DNA from: a virus
Reading direction: 5' to 3' (one strand)
Virus record (IMG/VR): IMGVR_UViG_3300043449_000022
Span: 1 to 30,197 of that record
Length of the DNA stretch: 30,197 bases
Shown in pieces: positions 23,881-29,618 of the stretch (position 1 is its first letter; each line of letters starts with the position of its first letter). The translations under genes were made by a program, and so were the position numbers. Under the pieces are notes generated by a model, which had not been told where the DNA came from, ran no database searches, and saw nothing but the letters and a program-made list of their open reading frames with translations.

Positions 23881-23978
23881 TTCAGCTTTTTAATTTGCAC
23901 CAGTAAGTCATAGATCCCAGCCAGTGCAAATGCTGTCATGACAGCTGCAATGCAAATCCAATAGATTGTGGTGATCAT
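23877..23978 (-). CDS. Membrane peptide of 33 residues before the glycosyltransferase
   Basis: A short open frame, MITTIYWICIAAVMTAFALA then GIYDLLVQIKKLK, that fills the gap between two longer genes. It has one hydrophobic segment (about residues 3-21) and a basic C-terminus. It starts 12 bases after the previous stop, and its stop overlaps the glycosyltransferase start as ATGA, which is the coupling used throughout this phage. It may anchor or accompany the enzyme at the membrane. I judge it likely real because of coupling and topology, not homology. Confidence 0.55.
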   Translation of the reverse strand: MITTIYWICIAAVMTAFALAGIYDLLVQIKKLK

Positions 23979-23990
23979 AGTAGGTAGGTT

Positions 23991-24293
23991 TTATTTCTTT
24001 CGTGTTTTCTTTGCTTTAGGCTGCACATCAATTTGTGCAGTTTCCTGAACAGGTTGCACAACTGGTTGTGCATTTACCACATTTGTCTCATAGTAGTGCA
24101 TCAGCCTTTTCATCATGTCAAACACACAGCCACCACACCAGTAGGTCAGCACATACTGTGGATCTAAATACTGATGGTAAATGTGTTCATACATTTGCAG
24201 GACATCCATAGGGATCTGCCTGGTGTAACCCAGTTTAACTGTCTCAAAGTTTATTTTGTGCTTTTCAATAAAATCAATGTGATCCTGATTCAT
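23991..24293 (-). CDS. Hypothetical phage protein with CxxC
   Basis: A 100-residue protein starting MNQDHIDFIEKHKINFETVK. It contains YVLTYWCGGCVFDMMKRLMH (CxxC pair around residues 53-56) and ends in a Pro/Gln/Lys-rich tail (AKKTRKK). 'WC-x-x-C-x-x-D-M' is a pattern I associate with small Bacteroidota phage proteins of unknown role. It is upstream of a small membrane peptide and overlaps the next gene by 20 bases. A metal-binding role is possible. Confidence 0.6.
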   Translation of the reverse strand: MNQDHIDFIEKHKINFETVKLGYTRQIPMDVLQMYEHIYHQYLDPQYVLTYWCGGCVFDMMKRLMHYYETNVVNAQPVVQPVQETAQIDVQPKAKKTRKK

Positions 24294-24534
24294 ATGCTTT
24301 GTTCATTAATGTTTTAAATAATACTGCCAGGATTGCTGATGCAAACATGACAATGATGATCTCTGTGGCCTCTATTGGCAGCATGTACAGTGCCAGTGCT
24401 ACCCAGGCAGGTAGACACACCAGGCAGTTGAATGGCTTGAAATTCAAATTCAATTTCAATGGGAATCTGCCCATTTCAATAAAATAGTAGCTGAATAGTG
24501 ATGATGCTAGGATGTTTAATAGTAGATTGATCAT
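24274..24534 (-). CDS. Small integral membrane protein
   Basis: The 86-residue product has hydrophobic segments at about residues 1-19, 37-53 and 58-75 and a CLVC pair (NFKPFNCLVCLPAWVA). The protein seems to span the membrane two or three times. Its ATG overlaps the stop of the sigma-like gene (ATGA), and it overlaps the next gene by 20 bases. I know of similar small membrane proteins in Bacteroidota phages but not of a role; lysis control or exclusion of other phages are guesses. Confidence 0.6.
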   Translation of the reverse strand: MINLLLNILASSLFSYYFIEMGRFPLKLNLNFKPFNCLVCLPAWVALALYMLPIEATEIIIVMFASAILAVLFKTLMNKAYESGSH

Positions 24535-25232
24535 ATTACTTTTTTAATTTTAAGGCCTCCAATTTGTTTGATGCACACATCATCTTTCAGTCTGCCCTCA
24601 ACCTTTTCCCTGATAAATTCATTTACCTCATCAATGATGTCAATCAATGTGTCCATGTCAGTTTCCTTATTGATGTCAATCATCACATCCAGGCCTGCAT
24701 GAATAAAATTCCCTATCAATTTTTTCTGTGTCATATCCTCTTTTCTTAGTGCTTTTGAAAGTTTCTTTTTAACCTTCGTTACAGTTTTAAATAGGGATCT
24801 GTAGGGGATTTGTGTGTCTCTGCTTAGTTTTAAAATGTTCTTTCCATTCTCAGCATAGTCCTCAAATATGTTTTTTTCATACCAGTGCAGTTCACCCATT
24901 GACTTTTTCAGCTTGCTGTCCATTTCCTCATGCACATCTGACTGGTCATCTGCTGTCTCATAGTTGTCACAATACTCACCAAATGACTTTCTGAACATGT
25001 TGAAAAATGTAGATCGGTCACTCTTTGCCATGTTCAACATTGTCCTGACAATAAAGTATTTTAAATATCCACTAGTCCACATGCCACACAGTCTCTCTGA
25101 ATCCATCTCACACAATACCAGGAAAATTTCCTGTCTTAGATCATCCTGTAATTCTACAGGCTGCATCTTACTGATGGCCTGGTTGATGTCCTTATCCTGG
25201 TACATCTGTGTGATGATGGTATCTTTTTTCAT
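24531..25232 (-). CDS. Sigma-70-like transcription factor
   Basis: A 233-residue protein. The N-terminal part carries a region 2-like pattern, VELQDDLRQEIFLVLCEMDS (residues 26-45) and YLKYFIVRTMLNMAKSDRST (56-75). The C-terminal part has a region 4-like helix-turn-helix, NILKLSRDTQIPYRSLFKTV (132-151), with basic helix KKKLSKALRK. 'L-x-Q-E-x-F-L-x-L' plus 'f.vr.i.n' is the usual core of phage sigma factors. I begin it at the ATG at 25232, which overlaps the nuclease stop as ATGA; the longer frame to 25301 would overlap that gene by 73 bases. It may switch on late genes. Its C-terminal 60 residues are an extra helical tail. Confidence 0.6.
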   Translation of the reverse strand: MKKDTIITQMYQDKDINQAISKMQPVELQDDLRQEIFLVLCEMDSERLCGMWTSGYLKYFIVRTMLNMAKSDRSTFFNMFRKSFGEYCDNYETADDQSDVHEEMDSKLKKSMGELHWYEKNIFEDYAENGKNILKLSRDTQIPYRSLFKTVTKVKKKLSKALRKEDMTQKKLIGNFIHAGLDVMIDINKETDMDTLIDIIDEVNEFIREKVEGRLKDDVCIKQIGGLKIKKVI

Positions 25233-25549
25233 AGGGTTGGGTTTGTCCATTCTTTGATGCACACCAGTCCATTTTCCTCTGTTGCAATCAGGCATTGACA
25301 TCCTGATGTTTTTGCTCTGTTCATGAAATTTATTTGATCCTGGCTCATTCTGTCATTGATTGTTTTGACTTCACAATAAACAGCCACACCAGTAAATTTG
25401 TGGAATCCTATGATGTCAGGTACACCTTTCAGGCCAGTGAATGTTCGGCCTCTGACAGCTAGATTGTTCTGCCTCCATACAAAGCACATCCTGGTTTCCA
25501 GGATCTTGATGGCAGTGTTTGTGATATGTGATACTGTCAATTCTTTCAT
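25229..25549 (-). CDS. VRR-NUC domain nuclease
   Basis: A 106-residue protein with the PD-(D/E)xK fold: LKGVPDIIGFH (D45 in GxxD), VYCEVKTINDRMSQDQINF (E60-x-K62 and Q70) and CLIATEENGL. VRR-NUC proteins of this size act as Holliday junction or flap nucleases in phage replication and recombination. It is followed by the sigma-like gene with a 4-base overlap and lies downstream of the replication genes, consistent with a role in resolving DNA. Confidence 0.85.
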   Translation of the reverse strand: MKELTVSHITNTAIKILETRMCFVWRQNNLAVRGRTFTGLKGVPDIIGFHKFTGVAVYCEVKTINDRMSQDQINFMNRAKTSGCQCLIATEENGLVCIKEWTNPTL

Positions 25550-25597
25550 AGGATAGGGCTAATATGTTTCTGTTTTCTGATAGTACAAAATATTTTA

Positions 25598-26221
25598 CTA
25601 ACTTTTTTTTGCTGATTCCTGCATGTAAGATTTCATGGCATTTCTGAACTGTTCTTTTTCACTGGTCACATCATCACTGGATCTGTTTGAATCACCACTG
25701 GATTTGAATTGTGCATTCTGTTCATCTTTAAATCTTACATACTGCCTGTGCCTTTCATCCCTGTATTGCTCTAGCATCTCAAAAAATGTAGGGATGTCCA
25801 TACGGTCATAGACTTTGCCATACTTTGCTTTGATCATACCATCCAGGAATAGCATGATGTCCTCAAATGCCAGCTGATCCTCATTGGCTGAATCAATCAG
25901 CTGTAGTGACAATTCCATCACCTGATCTGCATTCATGCCTACCCTTAGGTTAAAATTTGACAAAGCCCTGTTAATTGCTTTGGCTAGTATGGCAGATACT
26001 TTGTCCATGCCGTATGTGTTCACTAGGCCAGGCAGCCTGTCCTTTACTGGGATCTGTTGGATCACCATCATAGGCAGTGGCTCTCCCTTATCTTTCCACC
26101 TGCACATCTCATTGAACACCTGGCCTGTGCTACCTACTGCCAAAGCGTTTAGCAAATGCCTCGTGTAGTTGTTGGTCTGTGATATGGCTAGATCTTGCCT
26201 GGTTTGTTTTTGTAGTTGCAT
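25598..26221 (-). CDS. Replication-associated protein, DUF6633-like
   Basis: A 207-residue helical protein. The middle, VGMNADQVMELSLQLIDSAN then FEDIMLFLDGMIKAKYGKVY and DIPTFFEMLEQYRDER, matches a Bacteroidota phage and prophage family that I recall as DUF6633, found beside replication initiators and of unproven role (helicase loading is a plausible idea). It overlaps the end of the replication initiator by 92 bases in another frame. The next Met is residue 39, so a later start would shorten the overlap but cut the protein. It ends in an acidic and Ser-rich tail. Confidence 0.55.
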   Translation of the reverse strand: MQLQKQTRQDLAISQTNNYTRHLLNALAVGSTGQVFNEMCRWKDKGEPLPMMVIQQIPVKDRLPGLVNTYGMDKVSAILAKAINRALSNFNLRVGMNADQVMELSLQLIDSANEDQLAFEDIMLFLDGMIKAKYGKVYDRMDIPTFFEMLEQYRDERHRQYVRFKDEQNAQFKSSGDSNRSSDDVTSEKEQFRNAMKSYMQESAKKS

Positions 26222-26858
26222 TGTTTTCAGTTTTTAATTCAAAAAATCCTTTCCATCCTTTTGCCATTGATTGCATGATGATTTGGATGGCAACATCCTC
26301 ATGGCCTGCTGATAGTTTCACCAGTTCATTCAAACTGGCTTGCTCTGATCCAGCTGACTTAAACTTGAATTTGTGATCCTGGGATTTGTAGTCTTTCCAG
26401 GTTGCCCAATAGTTTATGAATTTTGCAGATGTCCAGGGCATTGTGATCTCAACTTTTGGCTTTGCCTTTTTTTCATTTTTACTTTCATCTTTATTTTCAT
26501 TTTCATTTTCATTTTCATTTTCCATATGTGATGACATATGTTTTTCATATGTAGATGATATGATTGTTTTTTTGCTAATTCTGTTAGCTTTTCGGCTATC
26601 AGTAAAGTTTTTGCGTTTGTTGATCTCATCCTCTACCCTTTGATTGTAGTACAGGCCATCATCATCTTTTTTAAATTTTGCGAAAATGTCCGCATCATAT
26701 GTTTTACATATGTGCATCATATGTTTTTCACTTAGGTGTCCATGTAGGTGTTGCATACATAACAACCTGATATACTTTCCAACTTGCTCATCAGACATAA
26801 ATGCCACACCTGTGATAAAGTCACTGGAATAAAATAGGAATGCTGGATCTTTAGCCAT
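26130..26858 (-). CDS. Replication initiation protein (DUF1376/replisome organizer type)
   Basis: A 242-residue protein. The N-terminal segment PAFLFYSSDFITGVAFMSDE, QVGKYIRLLCMQHLHGHLSE (residues 5-44) matches the winged-helix domain of phage replisome organizers (DUF1376-like). A linker has a repeated NEN stretch (113-122) between the two clusters of CATATG repeats. The C-terminal part (PWTSAKFINYWATWKDYKSQ, then VAIQIIMQSMAKGWKGFFEL) is typical of phage replication proteins that load helicase. The gene thus appears to hold its own origin, as lambda O does. The start follows a terminator hairpin whose T run ends 5 bases before ATG. Confidence 0.75.
   Translation of the reverse strand: MAKDPAFLFYSSDFITGVAFMSDEQVGKYIRLLCMQHLHGHLSEKHMMHICKTYDADIFAKFKKDDDGLYYNQRVEDEINKRKNFTDSRKANRISKKTIISSTYEKHMSSHMENENENENENKDESKNEKKAKPKVEITMPWTSAKFINYWATWKDYKSQDHKFKFKSAGSEQASLNELVKLSAGHEDVAIQIIMQSMAKGWKGFFELKTENNATTKTNQARSSHITDQQLHEAFAKRFGSR
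26493..26723 (-). repeat. Probable replication origin: two phased CATATG clusters and an ATTTTC array
   Basis: The palindrome CATATG occurs at 26523, 26535 and 26546, and again at 26696, 26707 and 26718, with spacings of 12, 11, 11 and 11 bases, close to one helical turn. Five perfect copies of ATTTTC run from 26493 to 26522 and end at the first CATATG. Phased iterons beside an AT-rich direct repeat inside the initiator gene is the classic layout of a phage origin (lambda). Confidence 0.6.
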
Positions 26859-26863
26859 AGAAT

Positions 26864-26900
26864 AAAAAAAAAGCCCTTTGCATGGTACTTACAAAGGGCT
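26864..26900 (-). terminator. Strong rho-independent terminator before the replication gene
   Basis: A perfect 9-pair stem (AGCCCTTTG with CAAAGGGCT), 11-base loop, and eight T after the stem on the minus strand. The start codon of the replication gene (26858) is 5 bases beyond the T run. Confidence 0.9.
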
Positions 26901-26924
26901 GGTTAAATCACTAACCAATAAAAC

Positions 26925-26951
26925 TCATACAGTAGTACCAATACTGTATGA
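26925..26951. promoter_or_regulatory. 10-base palindrome, operator or RNA hairpin
   Basis: TCATACAGTA and TACTGTATGA form a perfect inverted repeat with a 7-base spacer (GTACCAA). Its place just after the probable start of transcription fits either a repressor site or the first hairpin of the leader. Confidence 0.5.
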
Positions 26952-26960
26952 ATCGTTTTC

Positions 26961-26992
26961 CAAATATGTTTCAAAGTTTTGAAACTACCAAA
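26961..26992 (-). promoter_or_regulatory. Probable Bacteroidota-type promoter
   Basis: On the minus strand TTTG (26992-26989), 20 bases, then CATATTTG (26968-26961), one base from TAnnTTTG. The spacing is in the 19-21 range of known Bacteroidota promoters. An 18-base palindrome, GTTTCAAA-GT-TTTGAAAC, spans 26968-26985, between the two boxes. The -33 box is part of ACTACCAAACTA, also found at 29460. Confidence 0.55.
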
Positions 26993-27005
26993 CTAAGTTT
27001 TGGTG

Positions 27006-27275
27006 TCAGGGCAAAAAAATAGTGGTTTTCCAAAAGTTTACAGTCCTGCCTGTTTCAAAATCCTTTCCCCTAAATGCAAACTGAATCCTGCCAGCCTCAA
27101 TCAGTTCACCTCTCCTGGGTGTCACCCTGTTGATAGGCCAGTCCAAGTGTTCTGCAATCTGATGGTCACAGCATGTGCCTAGTTCAGTGATGGCCTCCAG
27201 CACAGTCTGTTGTTTCTTATTGATGTTTTTCTGTGCCTCCTGGTATGCAGGTAGGCTGGTTTGATAGTCATACAT
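27006..27275 (-). CDS. Winged-helix DNA-binding protein
   Basis: An 89-residue protein with a long N-terminal helix (AYQEAQKNINKKQQTVLEAI) followed by a helix-turn-helix, TELGTCCDHQIAEHLDWPIN and RVTPRRGELIEAGRIQFAFR. 'QIAEHL-x-W-x-x-N-x-V-x-x-R-x-x-E-L' is the classic winged-helix pattern of phage transcription and replication proteins. It follows a 60-residue gene with 1 base between them, in the early region; it may regulate or help load the replication initiator. Confidence 0.7.
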   Translation of the reverse strand: MYDYQTSLPAYQEAQKNINKKQQTVLEAITELGTCCDHQIAEHLDWPINRVTPRRGELIEAGRIQFAFRGKDFETGRTVNFWKTTIFLP

Positions 27276-27276
27276 G

Positions 27277-27459
27277 TTACATGTCTAATAGGATGGTGAT
27301 GTAATAAAGATTCCCTTTTGAATGGTCACAGATCTCTTTAAACTGCTTCATGTATTTTTTCATGTCATAGCGTTTAAAAAACTTCTGATCCCTGATTAAA
27401 CGGTCATTTTTGTACAGGCAAATGACACCCCTGACCTCTCTGCATTTTAGTCTTTTCAT
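27277..27459 (-). CDS. Small basic hypothetical protein
   Basis: A 60-residue Lys/Arg-rich protein (MKRLKCREVRGVICLYKNDR, then MKKYMKQFKEICDHSKGN). It has no membrane segment; it looks like a small DNA- or RNA-binding protein. It starts just after a terminator hairpin (27465-27498) and ends 1 base before the winged-helix gene. Function unknown. Confidence 0.55.
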   Translation of the reverse strand: MKRLKCREVRGVICLYKNDRLIRDQKFFKRYDMKKYMKQFKEICDHSKGNLYYITILLDM

Positions 27460-27464
27460 AGTTA

Positions 27465-27498
27465 AAAAGTAAAGCCCAGCACTGTGATATGCTGGGCT
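27465..27498 (-). terminator. Terminator-like hairpin after the SSB gene
   Basis: A perfect 9-pair stem (AGCCCAGCA with TGCTGGGCT), loop TATCACAG, then TTACTTTTT on the minus strand. It is 6 bases past the SSB stop, and its T run reaches to within about 5 bases of the next ATG (27459). Confidence 0.8.
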
Positions 27499-27504
27499 AA
27501 TTGA

Positions 27505-27828
27505 TTAAAATGGTAGATCATCATCAACAATCTCTGCATCCTCTACAGGTGCAGCTGGTGCTGATTTTTTCACAGGTACATTGGCAGCAGCATTCTGTTG
27601 CTTTGCCTCCACAAATTTAAGGTTGCCCACATACACTTTTGTGTCTTTGGCCTCTCTTTCCTCTTTGGTTTGATTGACCTGGATGCTGCCATTGTTGCCA
27701 AACTTGTCTGCATCATCATTGATCCACACATTGATGTTCAGATACTGTTTTCCTGTTTTTTCTGATTTCCAAATTTTGTCCTTTGGAATGTCTGTTAGGC
27801 AGATACTGCCTGATAGCAATTTGCTCAT
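27505..27828 (-). CDS. Single-stranded DNA-binding protein-like
   Basis: A 107-residue protein starting MSKLLSGSICLTDIPKDKIW. It has a beta-rich body (QYLNINVWINDDADKFGNNG, TKVYVGNLKFVEAK) and a flexible linker rich in Pro/Ala/Val that ends in the acidic tip DDDLPF, the typical partner-binding tail of SSB. It lies downstream of the ERF gene, as in many phages. I start it at the ATG at 27828; the longer frame to 27921 adds 31 residues that overlap the next gene and are basic and unlike SSB. It would protect single-stranded DNA during replication and annealing. Confidence 0.75.
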   Translation of the reverse strand: MSKLLSGSICLTDIPKDKIWKSEKTGKQYLNINVWINDDADKFGNNGSIQVNQTKEEREAKDTKVYVGNLKFVEAKQQNAAANVPVKKSAPAAPVEDAEIVDDDLPF

Positions 27829-27835
27829 GTTTGTT

Positions 27836-28273
27836 TTATTTAGGGATTTGAATTTTGAATGTTGATGTGCTGGTTTTGATCGGCAAATCACCTTTGTGGT
27901 ATGTCCTTTCATGATCCTCAATGGCTTTCTGTTTTTCCTTTAGTTCTGCAATCTGCTGATCCAGTTCTGACCACCCAGGTAGATGGCTGTAGTCATATTT
28001 GATGCTGGTCATTTCTGACACCTGCACCCCATTGATCTCAGCTTTCATCTTTGGGTGCTTTCCCAGTTCATCCATCACATCACTGCTGATTTTCTCTTTG
28101 ACCATCTTTGTCAATGTCTCCATTGCATTCAGTCTGATCACAGCATCCAGTGGATTGATGTAGCCATCTTTTACCTGTTCAGCAATGGCCTCAGCCATCA
28201 GATCCAGGCCAAATTTGGTAGGGGCAATTTCCCCTACCTTAATGTCATCAAGATTAATTTTTTCTAATTGCAT
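27836..28273 (-). CDS. Hypothetical recombination-region protein
   Basis: The product has 145 residues: KINLDDIKVGEIAPTKFGLD, then a helical body (AIAEQVKDGYINPLDAVIRL, LTKMVKEKISSDVMDELGKH) and a coiled region (LDQQIAELKEKQKAIEDHER) with a C-terminal STFKIQIPK. It overlaps the ERF gene by 20 bases and precedes the SSB-like gene by 7. Such proteins often sit between ERF and SSB genes in Bacteroidota phages, so it may aid annealing, but no catalytic residues are visible. Confidence 0.6.
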   Translation of the reverse strand: MQLEKINLDDIKVGEIAPTKFGLDLMAEAIAEQVKDGYINPLDAVIRLNAMETLTKMVKEKISSDVMDELGKHPKMKAEINGVQVSEMTSIKYDYSHLPGWSELDQQIAELKEKQKAIEDHERTYHKGDLPIKTSTSTFKIQIPK

Positions 28274-28904
28274 CTTTTTTAGTTGTAAAGTGTGATTTAA
28301 GATTGTTATCCTCTACCAGCTTTGCATTGACATGATACAGTGTGTTCAGCTGTCCAATGCTCTCACAGCTGTCCAGCACCATCAACAGGTCATCAGCTGT
28401 GGTATATGTTTTCCTGGCCAACAGATCAATTTCTGATGGCTGTGGCTCTGCCTTTGGTTTGACCTCATGTGTGTCATACTCAGTGTCCAGCTTTTCCTCT
28501 GTAGGAATCAGAAACATTTGCATCAGTGCATACTTTAATGCAGTGGACATGGCTTTGTTGGTAGACTTATCACCGCTGTCCATAGCCTCACCCTCCAGGA
28601 CAGATTCAATGTATGATCCATCAGTGGTGAAAAACTTAAACTGGCATTTGGCAATGGTGTAGATCAGCACACCACCTTTGGCTGTCTGCCTTTCCTCTCT
28701 CTTAGATTCCAGGACATTGCTGGTGATGAATACTGCATTCTTTTTGAACAGTGGCTGCAAAGCATTGTACATGTCATCAATGCCTCTGAATGAATAGCCC
28801 TGCTGTTGATTCTTTTTGTTTTTACCAATGGCCTCAATTTCCTGCATGATTGCATTGATGGCCATGTAAATGTTGTTTTGTGTCATTGCTTTAGTTGTTT
28901 TCAT
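28254..28904 (-). CDS. ERF-family single-strand annealing protein
   Basis: A 216-residue recombinase that pairs complementary single strands. The core, QQGYSFRGIDDMYNALQPLF (residues 34-53), and KCQFKFFTTDGSYIESVLEG, then GDKSTNKAMSTALKYALMQM, are the ERF signature. It would cooperate with the SSB-like protein. A second possible start is the ATG seven codons downstream (28886). The C-terminal tail is acidic/Lys mixed and is less conserved. It lies in the early region together with the VRR-NUC nuclease, suggesting a recombination-dependent replication set. Confidence 0.9.
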   Translation of the reverse strand: MKTTKAMTQNNIYMAINAIMQEIEAIGKNKKNQQQGYSFRGIDDMYNALQPLFKKNAVFITSNVLESKREERQTAKGGVLIYTIAKCQFKFFTTDGSYIESVLEGEAMDSGDKSTNKAMSTALKYALMQMFLIPTEEKLDTEYDTHEVKPKAEPQPSEIDLLARKTYTTADDLLMVLDSCESIGQLNTLYHVNAKLVEDNNLKSHFTTKKDAIRKN

Positions 28905-29091
28905 TTATGATAGTATTTATTGGTAGTATGGTGCTTTTAACATATCCAGCTGTCTTAAAGCATTTCAGGACATCCTGGATGGTCATCACAGCCACTGGGC
29001 TGTAGATCATGGCATCAATCAGTTCACCCAACAGTTGATGTCTTTCATGTGGCACTAGGTCACACCAGGTAGGTAGTTTAGTTTCCTGCAT
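28891..29091 (-). CDS. Small hypothetical early protein
   Basis: A 66-residue helical protein (LPTWCDLVPHERHQLLGELI, SPVAVMTIQDVLKCFKTAGY). I see no motif. It overlaps both neighbours by 14 bases, in the early operon before ERF. It may assist recombination or be a host-takeover protein. Confidence 0.55.
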   Translation of the reverse strand: MQETKLPTWCDLVPHERHQLLGELIDAMIYSPVAVMTIQDVLKCFKTAGYVKSTILPINTIINENN

Positions 29092-29413
29092 ATTCAGCTG
29101 TGATTTTGGTGATTGAATTTTTGATGTCTTTGAATGGATCTACAAAGTGCAAAAGAATGTAAGTGTAGATGTCATGGGCAATGTACTTATGTGACATGTC
29201 CCAATACTGATCCAGTGTGTATGTGCCTGATTCCTGGCAATGCTCACCAGTGTGATCTGACCAGTCATGCACCCAGTTCAGTCTGTCTGTGCGTTCTAGC
29301 CAGTTTTCAAACTTTGATAGTGGGATTTCACATGTAGTGTTTTCCAGTTCTACAGTCAAAGAATTTAGATTCCTTTCTGCAATAAAATCAATGATTTCAA
29401 AAAGTGTTTTCAT
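29078..29413 (-). CDS. Hypothetical early protein
   Basis: A 111-residue protein with acidic and Trp/His-rich middle (WLERTDRLNWVHDWSDHTGE, YTLDQYWDMSHKYIAHDIYT) and no membrane segment. It is the first gene of the second early transcript, 25 bases after a promoter-like sequence (29438-29468). The composition resembles early phage proteins that bind host factors; no family is recognised. Confidence 0.55.
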   Translation of the reverse strand: MKTLFEIIDFIAERNLNSLTVELENTTCEIPLSKFENWLERTDRLNWVHDWSDHTGEHCQESGTYTLDQYWDMSHKYIAHDIYTYILLHFVDPFKDIKNSITKITAEYAGN

Positions 29414-29437
29414 AGTGGTGTCGGTTAAATGACACTG

Positions 29438-29468
29438 CTAAAATAGTAAAACATTTTATACTACCAAA
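29438..29468 (-). promoter_or_regulatory. Possible promoter for early genes 29413 onward
   Basis: On the minus strand TTTG (29468-29465), 19 bases, then TATTTTAG (29445-29438), a partial match to TAnnTTTG. It comes after a terminator (29498-29527) and before the next gene. Its -33 box lies in ACTACCAAACTA, repeated at 26984. Confidence 0.45.
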
Positions 29469-29497
29469 CTATTTCCAAACTTTTTTTTGAAATGTTT

Positions 29498-29527
29498 AAA
29501 AAAAAGGCAGACTTAACATCTGCCCTT
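29498..29527 (-). terminator. Rho-independent terminator after the first early genes
   Basis: On the minus strand GGGCAGA pairs with TCTGCCT (one G-T pair) across the loop TGTTAAG, with eight T following the stem's GCC. It ends the first early transcript, 11 bases after the stop of the membrane peptide. Confidence 0.8.
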
Positions 29528-29537
29528 TGATGGTTTT

Positions 29538-29618
29538 TCAATCATCTTTTAGTCCTGAAAGTAGTGCTGTCACTAAGAATCCTGCCACAACACCACTCAT
29601 GAAAATTAAGTACATCAT
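29538..29618 (-). CDS. Membrane peptide of 26 residues
   Basis: A short open frame, MMYLIFMSGVVAGFLVTALL then SGLKDD, translationally coupled to the first early gene (ATG 29618-29616 overlaps the stop TGA 29617-29615). One strong hydrophobic helix covers residues 2-20, with a short polar end. A terminator follows 11 bases after its stop. The coupling and terminator argue for a real gene. It could modulate the membrane or exclude other phages early in infection; this is a guess. Confidence 0.55.
   Translation of the reverse strand: MMYLIFMSGVVAGFLVTALLSGLKDD

Larger units (their letters stand above)
26864..26954 (-). ncRNA. Candidate small structured RNA or attenuator leader
   Basis: Read on the minus strand, a likely promoter (26961-26992) is followed by three hairpins: TCATACAGTA/TACTGTATGA (26925-26951), GGTTA/TAACC (26901-26916) and the terminator stem AGCCCTTTG/CAAAGGGCT with eight T (26864-26900). 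The unit would yield a transcript of about 90 bases. It may be a free small RNA or a leader that controls the replication initiator gene, whose ATG at 26858 follows the T run. Confidence 0.45.

Noticed and set aside
24531-25301. Longer sigma-like frame starting at 25301
   Set aside because: It would overlap the nuclease gene by 73 bases. The ATGA overlap at 25232 matches the coupling used elsewhere.
26493-26522. ATTTTC array as a CRISPR or simple sequence artefact
   Set aside because: There are no spacers; the repeats are contiguous and code for a NEN stretch. The place beside CATATG sets fits an origin better.
27505-27921. Longer SSB-like frame starting at 27921
   Set aside because: The extra 31 residues overlap the neighbouring gene, are basic, and are not SSB-like. 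The ATG at 27828 gives a usual SSB start.
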